NCBI GenBank assembly: GCA_021769965.1
Contig: JAETRU010000003.1
Coordinates: 1-64,000, forward strand
Direction: 5' to 3'
Origin: Eubacterium sp.
Lineage (GTDB): Bacteria; Bacillota; Clostridia; Peptostreptococcales; Anaerovoracaceae
Length of the DNA stretch: 64,000 nt
The notes below the pieces were generated by a model that searched no databases, was not told where the DNA came from, and worked only from the letters and a program-made list of their open reading frames with translations. Both the position numbers and the translations under genes were made by a program. Below are positions 8,304 through 16,779 of this stretch, one piece after another. Position 1 is the stretch's first letter, and every line of letters starts with the position of its first letter.

Positions 8304-9836
8304 ATGATTAGAAAGAAAAAAATTTTAACTGCGATTTTAATACTGTCCCTGGCCTTCACCTCAGTCTTCGCGTCCACGTCTGTGGCCAGCGCGGGCACCT
8401 CTGCCGGCACCTACTGGCTGAAAGTCAATACCCAGCGCAACGTAGTGACAGCATACAAGAAGGTGGACGGTAAATGGACGCCATGGCGCGCCATGCTCTG
8501 TTCCACCGGCGTCGGCGGCGCGACGCCCCGGGGCACCTTCTACACTCAGGGAAAATGGAACTGGGGCGCTTTGATGAACGATGTATACGGACAGTACTGC
8601 ACGCACATCACTGACGACATTCTGTTTCACTCCGTCTATTACACTAAGGCTTATGATAAAAAATCTCAGCCGACGGCGCAGTTCAACGCTCTCGGCTCTG
8701 CGGCCTCCCATGGCTGTGTCCGCCTGTCGGTCATGGACGCTAAGTGGATCTACGACAACTGCAGCGTCGGAACCAAGGTGACCATCTACCGCAGCAGCAA
8801 TGCGGGCCCTCTGGGAAAACCCTCCGGCATCACCGTATCCCAGAGCCGCTACCAGTACTGGGACCCGACGGACCCGGATCCTGCCAACCCGTACTACAAA
8901 CTGAAAAAACCTGTGATCACCGTATCCTCCAAGAAAAAACTGGAGGTCCAGTACGGCACAAAATATGATCTGAAAAGCTATGTCAGCGCTAAGGATCCCA
9001 ACACTTTCATGAGCCTGAAGAGCCTGGTCAAGGTCTCCAAGGTCCAAAAATGGTCTTCGTCTAAGAAGAAATATGTATCCGCCAGCTTCTCTACTAAGAA
9101 ATTGGGGACCTACAAGGTCACCTATTCTGTCAGGGACCCATACAGCGGCAGGGCCTCCCGGACGATCAAGATCAAAGTGGTGGACACCAAGGCCCCTGTG
9201 ATCTCCGGCGCTAAGAACCGGACTGTGACCTGGGGCGACAGGGATGCTGTCGCCGGTGTCACCGCCAGACAGGCTACAGCGTCCAGAACCAAAGCAATGA
9301 AGGTATACATCAAAGCGCCGGGCGCGGAGAAATACAGGATCTACACTTATACTGAAGCAAAGAACTATCAGTTCTCTAAAAAAGGCACCTATTCAGTGAA
9401 ATATCTAGTCAAGAATAAATACAGCCCGTATAAGACCACCCGAAAGATCGTCACGGTCAAATCCGTGGAGAAAGCCGTGAATAAAGCGCCTGTTCTGGTC
9501 CTTCCAGAGAAACTGGCCGGCGCAGTGACTGCCTCCGGCGGAAACCCTTTGATCATGGACGCAGGCAGCAGACTTGACCTTACACTGGGTCTTTCGGCTT
9601 CTCACAACGGCAAGGACGTGACCAGCCGTATCAAAATCGCGGTCAAAGGGCCGGCAGACTCTGCGTTCAGGACGCTGACCGCGGCTCAGGCGAAGGCGTT
9701 CAGCTTCGATAACGCGGGAGATTATCAGATCCGGTACACGGTGAAAAATCAGTACACGCCGTACCAGACGGTGACCAAGACCGCATCCGTCCGCGTACCT
9801 GCGGAAGAACCGCCTGAAGAGCTGCCAGAAGAATAA
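8304..9836 (+). CDS. Secreted L,D-transpeptidase (YkuD) with C-terminal Ig-like repeats
   Basis: Cross-links peptidoglycan stem peptides through an active-site cysteine outside the cell membrane. Of 510 residues, the first 30 are a signal peptide ending in ASVASA. The YkuD domain spans about 35-165, with LFHSVYYT and the catalytic SHGCVRL (His136, Gly137, Cys138). The rest (about 195-495) is built of Ig/DUF5011-like beta repeats, each containing a Lys-Gly-Thr-Tyr-x-Val type strand (for example KLGTYKVTYSV, KKGTYSVKYLV, NAGDYQIRYTV), and an acidic Pro-Glu tail. The repeats likely bind wall polymers or space the enzyme. Monocistronic with its own promoter and terminator. Confidence 0.92.
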   Translation: MIRKKKILTAILILSLAFTSVFASTSVASAGTSAGTYWLKVNTQRNVVTAYKKVDGKWTPWRAMLCSTGVGGATPRGTFYTQGKWNWGALMNDVYGQYCTHITDDILFHSVYYTKAYDKKSQPTAQFNALGSAASHGCVRLSVMDAKWIYDNCSVGTKVTIYRSSNAGPLGKPSGITVSQSRYQYWDPTDPDPANPYYKLKKPVITVSSKKKLEVQYGTKYDLKSYVSAKDPNTFMSLKSLVKVSKVQKWSSSKKKYVSASFSTKKLGTYKVTYSVRDPYSGRASRTIKIKVVDTKAPVISGAKNRTVTWGDRDAVAGVTARQATASRTKAMKVYIKAPGAEKYRIYTYTEAKNYQFSKKGTYSVKYLVKNKYSPYKTTRKIVTVKSVEKAVNKAPVLVLPEKLAGAVTASGGNPLIMDAGSRLDLTLGLSASHNGKDVTSRIKIAVKGPADSAFRTLTAAQAKAFSFDNAGDYQIRYTVKNQYTPYQTVTKTASVRVPAEEPPEELPEE

Positions 9837-9867
9837 GCAGCTTCCCGGCAGCCTATACTATGACATC

Positions 9868-9934
9868 AAAATGCTCAACCCGAAACTGTTCGCGCAGCTA
9901 TAACGGCCGCGGCAGGCGAAGGCTGAGCATTTTT
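9868..9934 (+). terminator. Terminator of the L,D-transpeptidase gene
   Basis: AAAATGCTCA and TGAGCATTTTT enclose a long GC-rich loop that can fold further. The T-run and the position 30 bases after the stop support a terminator. Its GCTCA/TGAGC stem resembles the stems of the repeat array that begins 16 bases later. Confidence 0.6.
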
Positions 9935-9949
9935 GCTTGATTTGATCCT

Positions 9950-10295
9950 TTTTGCTCAATTCTGCCTTGTGTCGGCCAGTTCGAATTGAGCAAATTCTGT
10001 TGTTTTACCTCGTTTTGCTCAATTCTGCCTTATCTCGGCCTGTTCAGATTGAGCAAATTCTGCTGTTTTGTCTTGTTTTGCTCAATTCTGCTTTGCTGCA
10101 GCCTGTTCAGATTGAGCAAATTCTGCTGTTTTGCCTCGTTTTGCTCAATTCTGCTTCGCTGCGGCCTGTTCAGATTGAGCAAATTCTGCCGTTTTGTCTC
10201 ATTTTGCTCAATTCTACTTTGCTGCGGCCTGTTCAGATTGAGCAAATTCTGCTGTTTTACCTCGTTTTGCTCAATTCTGCCTTGTCTCGGCCAGC
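9950..10295. repeat. Tandem array of about 5.5 copies of a 63-bp hairpin-forming repeat
   Basis: Copies begin with TTTTGCTCAATTCT at 9950, 10013, 10076, 10139, 10202 and 10265, exactly 63 bp apart; the last is partial. In each, TTTGCTCAAT is matched about 22 bases later by ATTGAGCAAA, a perfect 10-bp stem that continues inward as CTG/CAG with one bulged T. An 18-base linker starting TTCTGCTGTTTT separates hairpins. Variation is concentrated in the loop and linker. Because 63 is a multiple of three, long frames are open on both strands (Leu-Leu-Asn-Ser-rich repeats), but these have no good ribosome-binding site. No spacers are present, so it is not a CRISPR. Confidence 0.9.
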
Positions 10296-10318
10296 TCGGG
10301 TGCAACGTGACTCTTGTC

Positions 10319-10351
10319 AAAAAAGGACAAGGACCGGCAACCAGTGCCGGC
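10319..10351 (-). terminator. Terminator ending the minus-strand secreted-protein cluster
   Basis: Read on the minus strand, GCCGGCA-CTGGT-TGCCGGT is followed after CCTTGTCC by six T. It lies about 170 bases after the stop of the last cluster gene (10520). Confidence 0.6.
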
Positions 10352-10519
10352 CCCAAAACAATATGACCAAAAAACGATGTACGCGATTTCATTTATATTT
10401 ATATTATCGCTCAAAAAAATGCCTTCGTCAATAGCGCTTCTTTGCATTTCCGATGCTGATTGTGCATTTTTCCGACAATTTTTTACAATGTTTATCGAAA
10501 ATGTAAAACAAACCCATGG

Positions 10520-11323
10520 TTATTGATTATGTTTGATATCTGCAGCTACATATCTATACTTTTCATTGTACATGCATGGCATACTCCACGATAATCCGGC
10601 CTCCGTATCCAGTTCCAGAGCTTCACCGGAAACGGCTTTCAGATAGATCGTCTTTCCCGACGGAACGATCATGCTTCTGCTTTCCTGGTACAGGGTTCCG
10701 TCTTTGCTCAGTCCGATGATCTGCAGTCGGGTCCTGCGTCTTTCCACTGCGCCGCCGTTGATCCATGTCTGTGTCAGCTTTGCTTCGCCCAGCTCCGGCT
10801 TTTTGCCTGCGCCTAAACAGAAAAATTCTGTGTTAAAGCTCCATGGTTTCATGACGATACGGAAGATCATTTCCTTTTCGCCGGTCTGCGTAACGGTCAC
10901 GCTGGCCGTCTTCGGATTATAGTACTTTGCCTGCTTCCTGCTGGCCTTCGTCATCTTGCCTTTGACAAGACTGCCTTTAACGGTTATATAAGGCCGCGCC
11001 TTATAATAATAGGTCTTTCCTGCTTTGACCTTTTTGTCTGTATACCCTGAGCCTTTTTCCGGATCATACTTGACCCTGGCGATCTGCTTGAACGGTCCTT
11101 TTGCATGATCTGCCCGGTAGATCAAAACACCTTCGGCCTCATCCAGGGGATTCCAATGCAGCGAGATCCTGTCTGCCGTGGCTGTGTAAGCAGAAAACCC
11201 TCTGATCGTCTCCGTTAGAGCCGGCTGTTTCGCCTTTGACGAAGATGCTCCTAAAACAGCTTGCGGCAAAAGGGCTGTGATCATCAATACAGATAAAACC
11301 AGGGTAAATACTCTTCTCTTCAT
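10520..11323 (-). CDS. Secreted protein with fibronectin type III-like domain
   Basis: 267 residues with a signal peptide (MKRRVFTLVLSVLMITALLPQAVLGA, cleavage near 26). Residues about 40-125 look like an Fn3 domain: ISLHWNPLDEAEGVLIYRA followed by GKTYYYKARPYI. The C-terminal half (about 130-267) is beta-rich with no family I recognise; it includes AKLTQTWINGGA. It shares its layout with the next gene upstream (11336-12472), 13 bases away, so the two are probably cotranscribed. Function is unknown; surface binding is a guess. Confidence 0.75.
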   Translation of the reverse strand: MKRRVFTLVLSVLMITALLPQAVLGASSSKAKQPALTETIRGFSAYTATADRISLHWNPLDEAEGVLIYRADHAKGPFKQIARVKYDPEKGSGYTDKKVKAGKTYYYKARPYITVKGSLVKGKMTKASRKQAKYYNPKTASVTVTQTGEKEMIFRIVMKPWSFNTEFFCLGAGKKPELGEAKLTQTWINGGAVERRRTRLQIIGLSKDGTLYQESRSMIVPSGKTIYLKAVSGEALELDTEAGLSWSMPCMYNEKYRYVAADIKHNQ

Positions 11324-11335
11324 CTCTGCACCTCC

Positions 11336-12472
11336 TTAATAATCATAGCTGAAATACGAAGGTCTTTCCGTGCTCAGAGCGATAGCGCCGGCATCTACTC
11401 TATATCCGTTATATCCTATATCCAGACCCACATACGCGTCCTTGTAGTAGGTAACCGGATTCGCTGACGTGAACTTCAGCCAGACGGAGGTCCCCGGCTG
11501 CAGAAGGAGCGTTTCCGGCATCTTTTGATAATGGATGCCGTCCAGAGAATAGCTGTCCAGCGTCACCTTCACTTCGCTGGTCCAGTATGAGCCTCCGACG
11601 GTCTTCTCGCCCCGATAGGAATAATCAAATGGGCCGAACTCGCTCTCCCCTGACCGGTAGATCGTCGCAGGAAAGTTTGTCTTTTTCGAGGTCAGCTTAT
11701 AAACAAAGGTATCTGTCTTCATTTCCTGTAGATTCAGGTCTTCTGCCGCAATGTCCAGGTGGGGATCATAAACGCTGGCACCAGCCGGGCCGCTCCACTG
11801 GCTGGCACAGACTTTCCCGTTGATCTTTTTGTACGCTTTGGCCTTGTAATAGTAAGTTCCGGCAAAGACCACGTCCTCATCGACCCAGGAATACTCCTGC
11901 AGATCGTAATCGGCCACTTTGCTGTATTCTCCATCCTCCGTGTCACTGCGATAGATGACTATGCGGTCAGCGCCTTCGCTTCTCACATAGACTTCCATTG
12001 CTTCTATAGAGTACGGCCATGGACCGATCACAGGCTTCACCACGCCGGAATTGGCAGTAAACTGCGCCGACTGGCTGTATACCCTGCGGCCGTTCTGATA
12101 TTTATACGCGAAGACCTCGTACTCATACAGGGTGTCCCTTTTGCATTTAGCGTCCTTGAAACTTGTAGTTTTTCCGTCTTTGATGGTCTTCACCCGCTTG
12201 AAATTACGGTTGAACAGCCCTTCGCTTCTGTAGACCACATATCCCTTGGCTCCTTTGACAGCCTTCCACTTCAGCTGGATCGAGGTCCTTCCCACAGTTT
12301 TAGCTGTGACCTTCGGCGCGGCCAGCTTACCCAGAGGACCCGGCTGAACATCGCCGTAGTAGTAGTCTGCGGCAAAAGCAGTTGATGAACCTGTGAGCAA
12401 AGTTACGATCAATGCCGCCGCCAGCATGACCGCCAGATGCTTCAGATCTCGTTTATAACGTTCTCTTCCCAT
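11336..12472 (-). CDS. Secreted protein with two Fn3-like domains
   Basis: 378 residues from the ATG at 12472, chosen because AAGGAG lies 9 bases before it; the frame is open further up without a site. A signal peptide (LAVMLAAALIVTLLTGSSTAFA) ends near residue 34. Two Fn3-like repeats follow: about 50-140 (IQLKWKAVKGAKGYVVYRSEG, ending near YEVFAYK) and about 150-230 (RIVIYRSDTEDGEYSKVA, ending near YYYKAKAYKK). The C-terminal 140 residues are beta-rich and resemble the tail of the downstream gene. Starts 5 bases after the stop of the upstream membrane-protein gene. Confidence 0.75.
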   Translation of the reverse strand: MGRERYKRDLKHLAVMLAAALIVTLLTGSSTAFAADYYYGDVQPGPLGKLAAPKVTAKTVGRTSIQLKWKAVKGAKGYVVYRSEGLFNRNFKRVKTIKDGKTTSFKDAKCKRDTLYEYEVFAYKYQNGRRVYSQSAQFTANSGVVKPVIGPWPYSIEAMEVYVRSEGADRIVIYRSDTEDGEYSKVADYDLQEYSWVDEDVVFAGTYYYKAKAYKKINGKVCASQWSGPAGASVYDPHLDIAAEDLNLQEMKTDTFVYKLTSKKTNFPATIYRSGESEFGPFDYSYRGEKTVGGSYWTSEVKVTLDSYSLDGIHYQKMPETLLLQPGTSVWLKFTSANPVTYYKDAYVGLDIGYNGYRVDAGAIALSTERPSYFSYDY

Positions 12473-12476
12473 TTCT

Positions 12477-12953
12477 TCATTCTCCTTTCTTTTTGGGTTC
12501 CGCTTTTCTGCGGCTTTTTCCGACAAAGCACGCTGCCAGCAGCACGATATACGGAGATATCGCCTTTATCGCGGCCGGAATATCCACTTGCTCCAGCATC
12601 CCTATTATACCAACAAAGGGCAGGACTGATAAAAAAGCTCCTGGATAGAAAATATATACCCACTCAGGCGGCAGCTGATCACTGTCCGCCCACAAATAGC
12701 CCAGCGCCCCTGACAGTATGAGCACAAGCAGCACGCCAAGCACCAGACCCATGGTCCTTTTCAGGTTTTCCGCCCGCTTCACTGCCCTGGCGATCACTAC
12801 AGCCCATAGGATAAGCGCTGCAGCAGATAGAATCACACACAGCGGATCTATAGGGTTCGGCGCTATCATCAAATTCATATTGCAATAGCTTGCTATTGCG
12901 GTCATAACCGCTGCGGCAATGATCTGCTTCTTGGTGGACAGTTCTTTCTTCAT
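12477..12953 (-). CDS. Small membrane protein of unknown function
   Basis: 158 residues from the ATG at 12953 (MKKELSTKKQ), which has AGGAAG 6 bases upstream. Four hydrophobic segments are visible: about 11-32, 36-55, 68-88 and 102-145 (the last may be two helices), and a Lys/Arg-rich C-terminus (GKSRRKAEPKKKGE). No family recognised. It lies between the decayed lipoprotein copy and the Fn3 genes on the same strand. Confidence 0.65.
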   Translation of the reverse strand: MKKELSTKKQIIAAAVMTAIASYCNMNLMIAPNPIDPLCVILSAAALILWAVVIARAVKRAENLKRTMGLVLGVLLVLILSGALGYLWADSDQLPPEWVYIFYPGAFLSVLPFVGIIGMLEQVDIPAAIKAISPYIVLLAACFVGKSRRKAEPKKKGE

Positions 12954-12981
12954 CGATGCTTCCTGCTTTCCATGGTTTCTG

Positions 12982-13617
12982 TTAAATACTTCTATACAAA
13001 ATATACGAATCCTGCAGCACTTCTGTAGCAGGAGCCGTATCCAGTTCTTTGACGATTTTAATGTAATAGGTTCCTTTTTCGGGAAGCTGCGCTCTATATA
13101 TGCCTCCGCGGTATCCACTGATCTTCCCCTTACCTTCTTGCGTCAGAGTTTGGATCACGTTTCTTTTCTCGTCACACAGCTGCAACTCTTCCTCATAACT
13201 ATCGATGACGACTTCAATTTCCTGCTTCGTTTCCGCAGCTATCTTGAAGTACACGGTCTGTTCATCCTCACAGATAAAGAAATGCTGCGCTTTGTTTTCC
13301 TTCAGATCATACTCTTCCTTCTTTACAGCATATTGGCTGCGGTAAGTGAAGTCAAAGGCTCCGTTATAACCAGCTTCTTGCGAAAGCCGTATTTCCCATA
13401 GGCGATCCGCCGTTTTTCAGAAAAACTGATCTCTTTGTCAATGCTGTATCCGTCGCAGCCCGCTTCAGCCAGTACAGGAGTCAGTGCTTCACAGTCAATC
13501 ACCTCGTCAGGAACGCTGGAATCCTGATACAGCTTATATCCCCCATAAATCACCACTATAGCAATCAGAATTACGGCGAGACCAATATTCTTTTTTGCTG
13601 ATATACTTATACTTCAT
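12982..13617 (-). pseudogene. Decayed copy of the cluster lipoprotein family (frameshift plus internal deletion)
   Basis: Two frames carry one broken gene. The N-terminal part (13556 to 13323) has a membrane segment and ISFSEKRRIAYGKYGFRKK, matching LAFHDKTKISDDKFGFRKK of the gene at 15592-16500. The C-terminal part (from about 13345 to 12982, another frame) reads FDFTYRSQYAVKKEEYDL and ends with KGTYYIKIV, matching the PPC-like end of the paralogue at 13650. The middle, about 90 codons including the FGIYxD and PGTYY segments, is missing. The ATG with a good ribosome-binding site (13617, GGGAGGGAG) is one base out of frame with the N-terminal part, a second lesion. Confidence 0.75.
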
Positions 13618-13649
13618 CTCTATATCTCCCTCCCCTCACGGAAATCTTT

Positions 13650-14558
13650 CTATTCTGTTGTAAACGAATATTTTATGTGGTTGAGAAACAGCTTGCTGTA
13701 CGTGGTATTTCTGCTTGTGAAGTCGTCAGGATAATCTCTCAATCTCAGGTAATATGTTCCGGGCTGATCAACGCGAAAAACTATATCCTGTCTTTTTTCC
13801 GGCTCTGCCGGGACTGAGACTTCCTCCGAGATCGCTTCTTTGTTTTCGCTGCACAAGCATAGTTTTCCAGCAAAGCCGGTTGCCCCTATGATGATTTCTC
13901 CTGTAGCATCCACATCTATCCGAAAATACGTCTCTTCGTTTCCATCACCCGGAAAATACGCAGGCTCCCCCTCCTGCAGCGTGATATCATTCTCGATGGT
14001 ACAATACCAGCTGCTGTAAGTCAGGGTAAAATCGTCGGACTCCTTGGTGGTGTAAACGGCCGCATAGTAGGTCCCCGGCTGCAGCGCGACCCTGAGATAC
14101 GGCTTATAATCCGGATAATCATCCAGATCGCCGCCCTCTTCAAATGCCCATTTTGCCTTCAGATTATAGCCCACATCCGCTTCATCGACAGCCCTTTTCA
14201 GCTGCGGATCCTCATAGATGCCGAAGGTTACGTGCTCCATTCCGATCTCCTCTGCAACATATTGCGAAACCATTGTGGGTTCCTTGATCTCCAGCTTCTC
14301 TATAAATCCATAAGCAGCCTCAGGCCATTGGCGAAGCTGATAAGTATTCCGAAAATCAAAAGTCTCAGCACCGTCATCGTAAGCGCTTTTCTGCGACAGA
14401 ATATTCTTTGGCCGCAGTTTGACGCTGCCGGGGATTTCTTTTTGCTCAGCCTTCTGTTCCGCGCAGCCTGACAGGCATAGCAGGCAAAGTGCTGCCAGAA
14501 CGATCAAAATGATAGCAGCACGGCGTGTGCGCATGCGAAAAACGTTTTGGTTTTTCAT
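13650..14558 (-). CDS. Lipoprotein of the local FGIYxD/PPC-like paralogous family
   Basis: 302 residues from the ATG at 14558 (AAGGAGG 8 bases upstream). The lipobox LCLSGC puts the lipidated Cys at about residue 31, so the protein is anchored on the outer face of the membrane. Family landmarks: MEHVTFGIYED, DEADVGYN, EEGGDLDDYPDY, LQPGTYYAAVYT, then a C-terminal PPC-like beta domain with GKLCLCSENKE and DQPGTYYLRLRDY. Paralogues at 14645 and 15592 and two broken copies lie beside it. Function unknown; PPC-like domains usually accompany secreted proteases or bind surfaces. Confidence 0.75.
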   Translation of the reverse strand: MKNQNVFRMRTRRAAIILIVLAALCLLCLSGCAEQKAEQKEIPGSVKLRPKNILSQKSAYDDGAETFDFRNTYQLRQWPEAAYGFIEKLEIKEPTMVSQYVAEEIGMEHVTFGIYEDPQLKRAVDEADVGYNLKAKWAFEEGGDLDDYPDYKPYLRVALQPGTYYAAVYTTKESDDFTLTYSSWYCTIENDITLQEGEPAYFPGDGNEETYFRIDVDATGEIIIGATGFAGKLCLCSENKEAISEEVSVPAEPEKRQDIVFRVDQPGTYYLRLRDYPDDFTSRNTTYSKLFLNHIKYSFTTE

Positions 14559-14644
14559 TGGCGTGTCCTCCTTACAATGTAAGATTTTCAAAGCTGAATT
14601 CCATTCTGTCTCTCTGCCATATCCTTGTTCAGCAACCAGGTTGC

Positions 14645-15508
14645 TCAAAATTCATACTTTATGGTTTGAGGTACCATGCTGTGAAATGAGCCATCCGGTG
14701 TTCGTAATCTCTGACCGCCAAAGACTTTCAAATAATACTTTTTATTCCTCGTAACTGTGAACTTTATCGGTTTCCTAGAGACTCCATCAAAAATAACTGC
14801 GTCTGATACAGGCCTCCGCTTTTCATCACAAAGCTGCACCGCTCCGCTGTTATAGCTTGCCTCAATCTGAATTCGACCTGTTTTTCGAGCTGTAAAATGG
14901 AAATAGTTTTCCTGATTTTCTTCTGCCACGAAATATTCGATCCATTGATTCTCCAAAATTTCAGCCTCTTCATGCAGACACCCATACCAATTATCAATCT
15001 TCACTTTTTCGGCAGAAAACGGATTTCTGCAATACACACCGATATAATAAGTTCCGGGTTCCAATACGACCACCTGATCTCTTGTTTCGTCATACGGCAA
15101 TGGATCACCGCCTTCCTCAAAGATGCCGTCTCGGTAAAGATACTGAAAACTAACCTCTTCAACCGGAACTGAAAGCCTTTTGTCCTTATATATACCAAAA
15201 TAGTATCCTCGTTTTGGCGAACAATCTACATCCTGCACCACGACGATCTTTTCTTCAACAACAATCTCATGATAAAAACCAAATTTCCAAGGACTGATAA
15301 CTTGCTTATCTGAAAAATCCAGAATGGCATGCTCTTCATTGGAAAACGGATTTTCCAATGAAGAGCATAATTTCAAGTTCAGACTTTCAGTATCCTTATC
15401 TGCAAAACCGATCCTGACTACGATCAATCCGTATACCGCCGTGATCATCAAAAGCAGGAGCAAAATATATCGTGCAACTCGGTATTCTCTTTTCCCATTC
15501 AACTTCAA
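14645..15508 (-). CDS. Membrane-anchored paralogue of the FGIYxD/PPC-like family
   Basis: Up to 287 residues. There is no ATG; the TTG at 15508 (MKLNGKREYR) has GGGGAG only 4 bases before it and the TTG at 15502 has about 10 bases, so the exact start is open. An N-terminal membrane segment (about 14-30, ILLLLLMITAVYGLIVV) lacks a lipobox Cys, unlike its neighbours. Shared landmarks: FGFYHEIVV, YYFGIYKDKRLSVPVEEV, EEGGDPLPYDE, LEPGTYYIGVYC, and a C-terminal domain with GAVQLCDEKRR and NKKYYLKVFG. Directly preceded by a decayed protein tail (15509-15590). Confidence 0.7.
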   Translation of the reverse strand: MKLNGKREYRVARYILLLLLMITAVYGLIVVRIGFADKDTESLNLKLCSSLENPFSNEEHAILDFSDKQVISPWKFGFYHEIVVEEKIVVVQDVDCSPKRGYYFGIYKDKRLSVPVEEVSFQYLYRDGIFEEGGDPLPYDETRDQVVVLEPGTYYIGVYCRNPFSAEKVKIDNWYGCLHEEAEILENQWIEYFVAEENQENYFHFTARKTGRIQIEASYNSGAVQLCDEKRRPVSDAVIFDGVSRKPIKFTVTRNKKYYLKVFGGQRLRTPDGSFHSMVPQTIKYEF

Positions 15509-15590
15509 TCAACTCCCCTGTAATTTGCTGTAATGGCTTAATGCTACAGCGTCTTTAACACCTGCCGCATCTGCAAAGGTTCTGATTTTA
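15509..15590 (-). pseudogene. Remnant of a protein tail related to the end of the propeptide gene at 16780
   Basis: Between two lipoprotein genes the minus strand encodes NKIRTFADAAG followed by a KLQGS-stop ending, without any start. It resembles TKMKTFAEAAG with the ending FGKLQTK-stop at the end of the protein encoded at 16780-17229. I read it as the last 26 codons of a lost gene. The family is not recognised; the match is short but includes the stop position. Confidence 0.5.
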
Positions 15591-15591
15591 T

Positions 15592-16500
15592 TTACTGTAT
15601 ATTTCTATAGCAGATGGGCCACATGGCTATGCCAGTATAGCTGTTAATGTGTAAAACTGAATGTCGTACTTTGATATAGTATGTTTCGCCGGGCTTAGTC
15701 GAAAACTCTGCTGAAACAGGGCTATTCTTTGCCGGGATGATTACATCACTTATTCTGTTCTTTGCTTTATCCAGTAATTGGAGAGTTCCCGCATATGCCC
15801 CGGTAGTTACTTTTATTTTGCCAGAAGCCGGGACGATCCTGCAAAGAACGCTGTCAGAGGTATTGAGAAGGGTGTATCTGCCTGTTTCCCCGGGATGCAG
15901 AAAGATTTCTTCTTGATAGGGTGCGCTCTCACATTTATATGAAATGCCCTCTGTCAAATCTGGTTCTTTTGTATAGACCCCTAAATAGTACGTACCGGGA
16001 TCAACTTTGATCGTATACCCCTCTTTATATTCAGGAAACTCACTCTCACTAGCCCCCTCTTCCATCTGGGCGAAAGCCTTTATGTTATATTTCGTGTTCA
16101 CTTCAATTACAGGTTTTGTAAGTTGTTTATCCCGATATAAACCATAATAAAAGAAAAACAGATTTTCTTCCATGTACTGGCTCAAAATTACGGGTTTGTC
16201 GAAGACTATTTTTTTCCTGAATCCAAACTTATCATCTGAAATCTTAGTCTTATCGTGAAATGCCAGCATCACATTTTCTTCCGCTGGTGATTTTCCTGCG
16301 TCTACCGGAGACAATATGCTGCAATCCTCAGAAAAAGGAGGGATTCTGCTGATTTTTTCCTTTTCCTCCAGGGTATATTCCCGCGTTTCTTCGGATATGT
16401 CGCCTTCTTGTGAAGACGGCTCGCTGAAACAGGAAACCAGCAAGCTAAGAAGCATTATGCAAAGGATAATCCAAGAGGATTTATGTAAATTTTTATTCAT
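15592..16500 (-). CDS. Lipoprotein of the local FGIYxD/PPC-like paralogous family
   Basis: 302 residues from the ATG at 16500 (GGGAGG 8 bases upstream). Signal and lipobox: LLSLLVSCFS, lipidated Cys near residue 25. Landmarks shared with paralogues: DKFGFRKKIVF, FFYYGLYRDKQL, EEGASESEFPEY, VDPGTYYLGVYT, and C-terminal KPGETYYIKVRH. An acidic region (about 30-60) follows the Cys. Together with the genes at 14645 and 13650 it forms a same-strand tandem family. Function unknown. Confidence 0.75.
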   Translation of the reverse strand: MNKNLHKSSWIILCIMLLSLLVSCFSEPSSQEGDISEETREYTLEEKEKISRIPPFSEDCSILSPVDAGKSPAEENVMLAFHDKTKISDDKFGFRKKIVFDKPVILSQYMEENLFFFYYGLYRDKQLTKPVIEVNTKYNIKAFAQMEEGASESEFPEYKEGYTIKVDPGTYYLGVYTKEPDLTEGISYKCESAPYQEEIFLHPGETGRYTLLNTSDSVLCRIVPASGKIKVTTGAYAGTLQLLDKAKNRISDVIIPAKNSPVSAEFSTKPGETYYIKVRHSVLHINSYTGIAMWPICYRNIQ

Positions 16501-16566
16501 ATGATAATCCTCCCTACCTCTCAAATAATCTTCTGGCAGTTCAAGATAATACTATTCTTCACCAAG

Positions 16567-16752
16567 TTATTTTTTTCTCTGATATTCATATTTGATATAA
16601 TTCTCAAAAAATACTCCAAGTCCACCTTCCCCCTCGTTATATCCAACATCCGCTTCGTTCACCACATCCTTTAGTGCAGCGTCGTGATAAATACCAAACT
16701 TGACATGCTCCATGCCAAAATCATCATCAAATGGTAAGTCCGTAAGAGGACA
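16567..16752 (-). pseudogene. Remnant of another FGIYxD-family lipoprotein gene
   Basis: The frame reads LPFDDDFGMEHVKFGIYHD, then DVVNEADVGYN, almost identical to MEHVTFGIYED and DEADVGYN of the gene at 13650, but then jumps within a few codons to FFENYIKYEYQRKK-stop, which matches the C-terminal end of the family. The N-terminus and about 130 internal codons are missing and there is no start. It is thus a second copy with an internal deletion. Confidence 0.75.
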
Positions 16753-16779
16753 ATATCATCATCTTATTGATCTTTATTT

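Larger units (their letters stand above)
9837..10519. other. Intergenic region carrying the 63-bp repeat array
   Basis: 680 bases between convergent genes. It contains the transpeptidase terminator, the repeat array (9950-10295) and a minus-strand terminator (10319-10351). The remaining 150 bases up to 10519 show nothing recognisable. Confidence 0.8.

Noticed and set aside
9950-10295. CRISPR array
   Set aside because: Units are conserved throughout the 63 bp with no unique spacers, and no cas genes are nearby.
9952-10434. Long open frames on both strands across the 63-bp repeat array (Leu/Asn/Ser-rich repeat proteins)
   Set aside because: They result from a repeat length divisible by three; no ribosome-binding site, no signal or promoter, and both strands are open equally.
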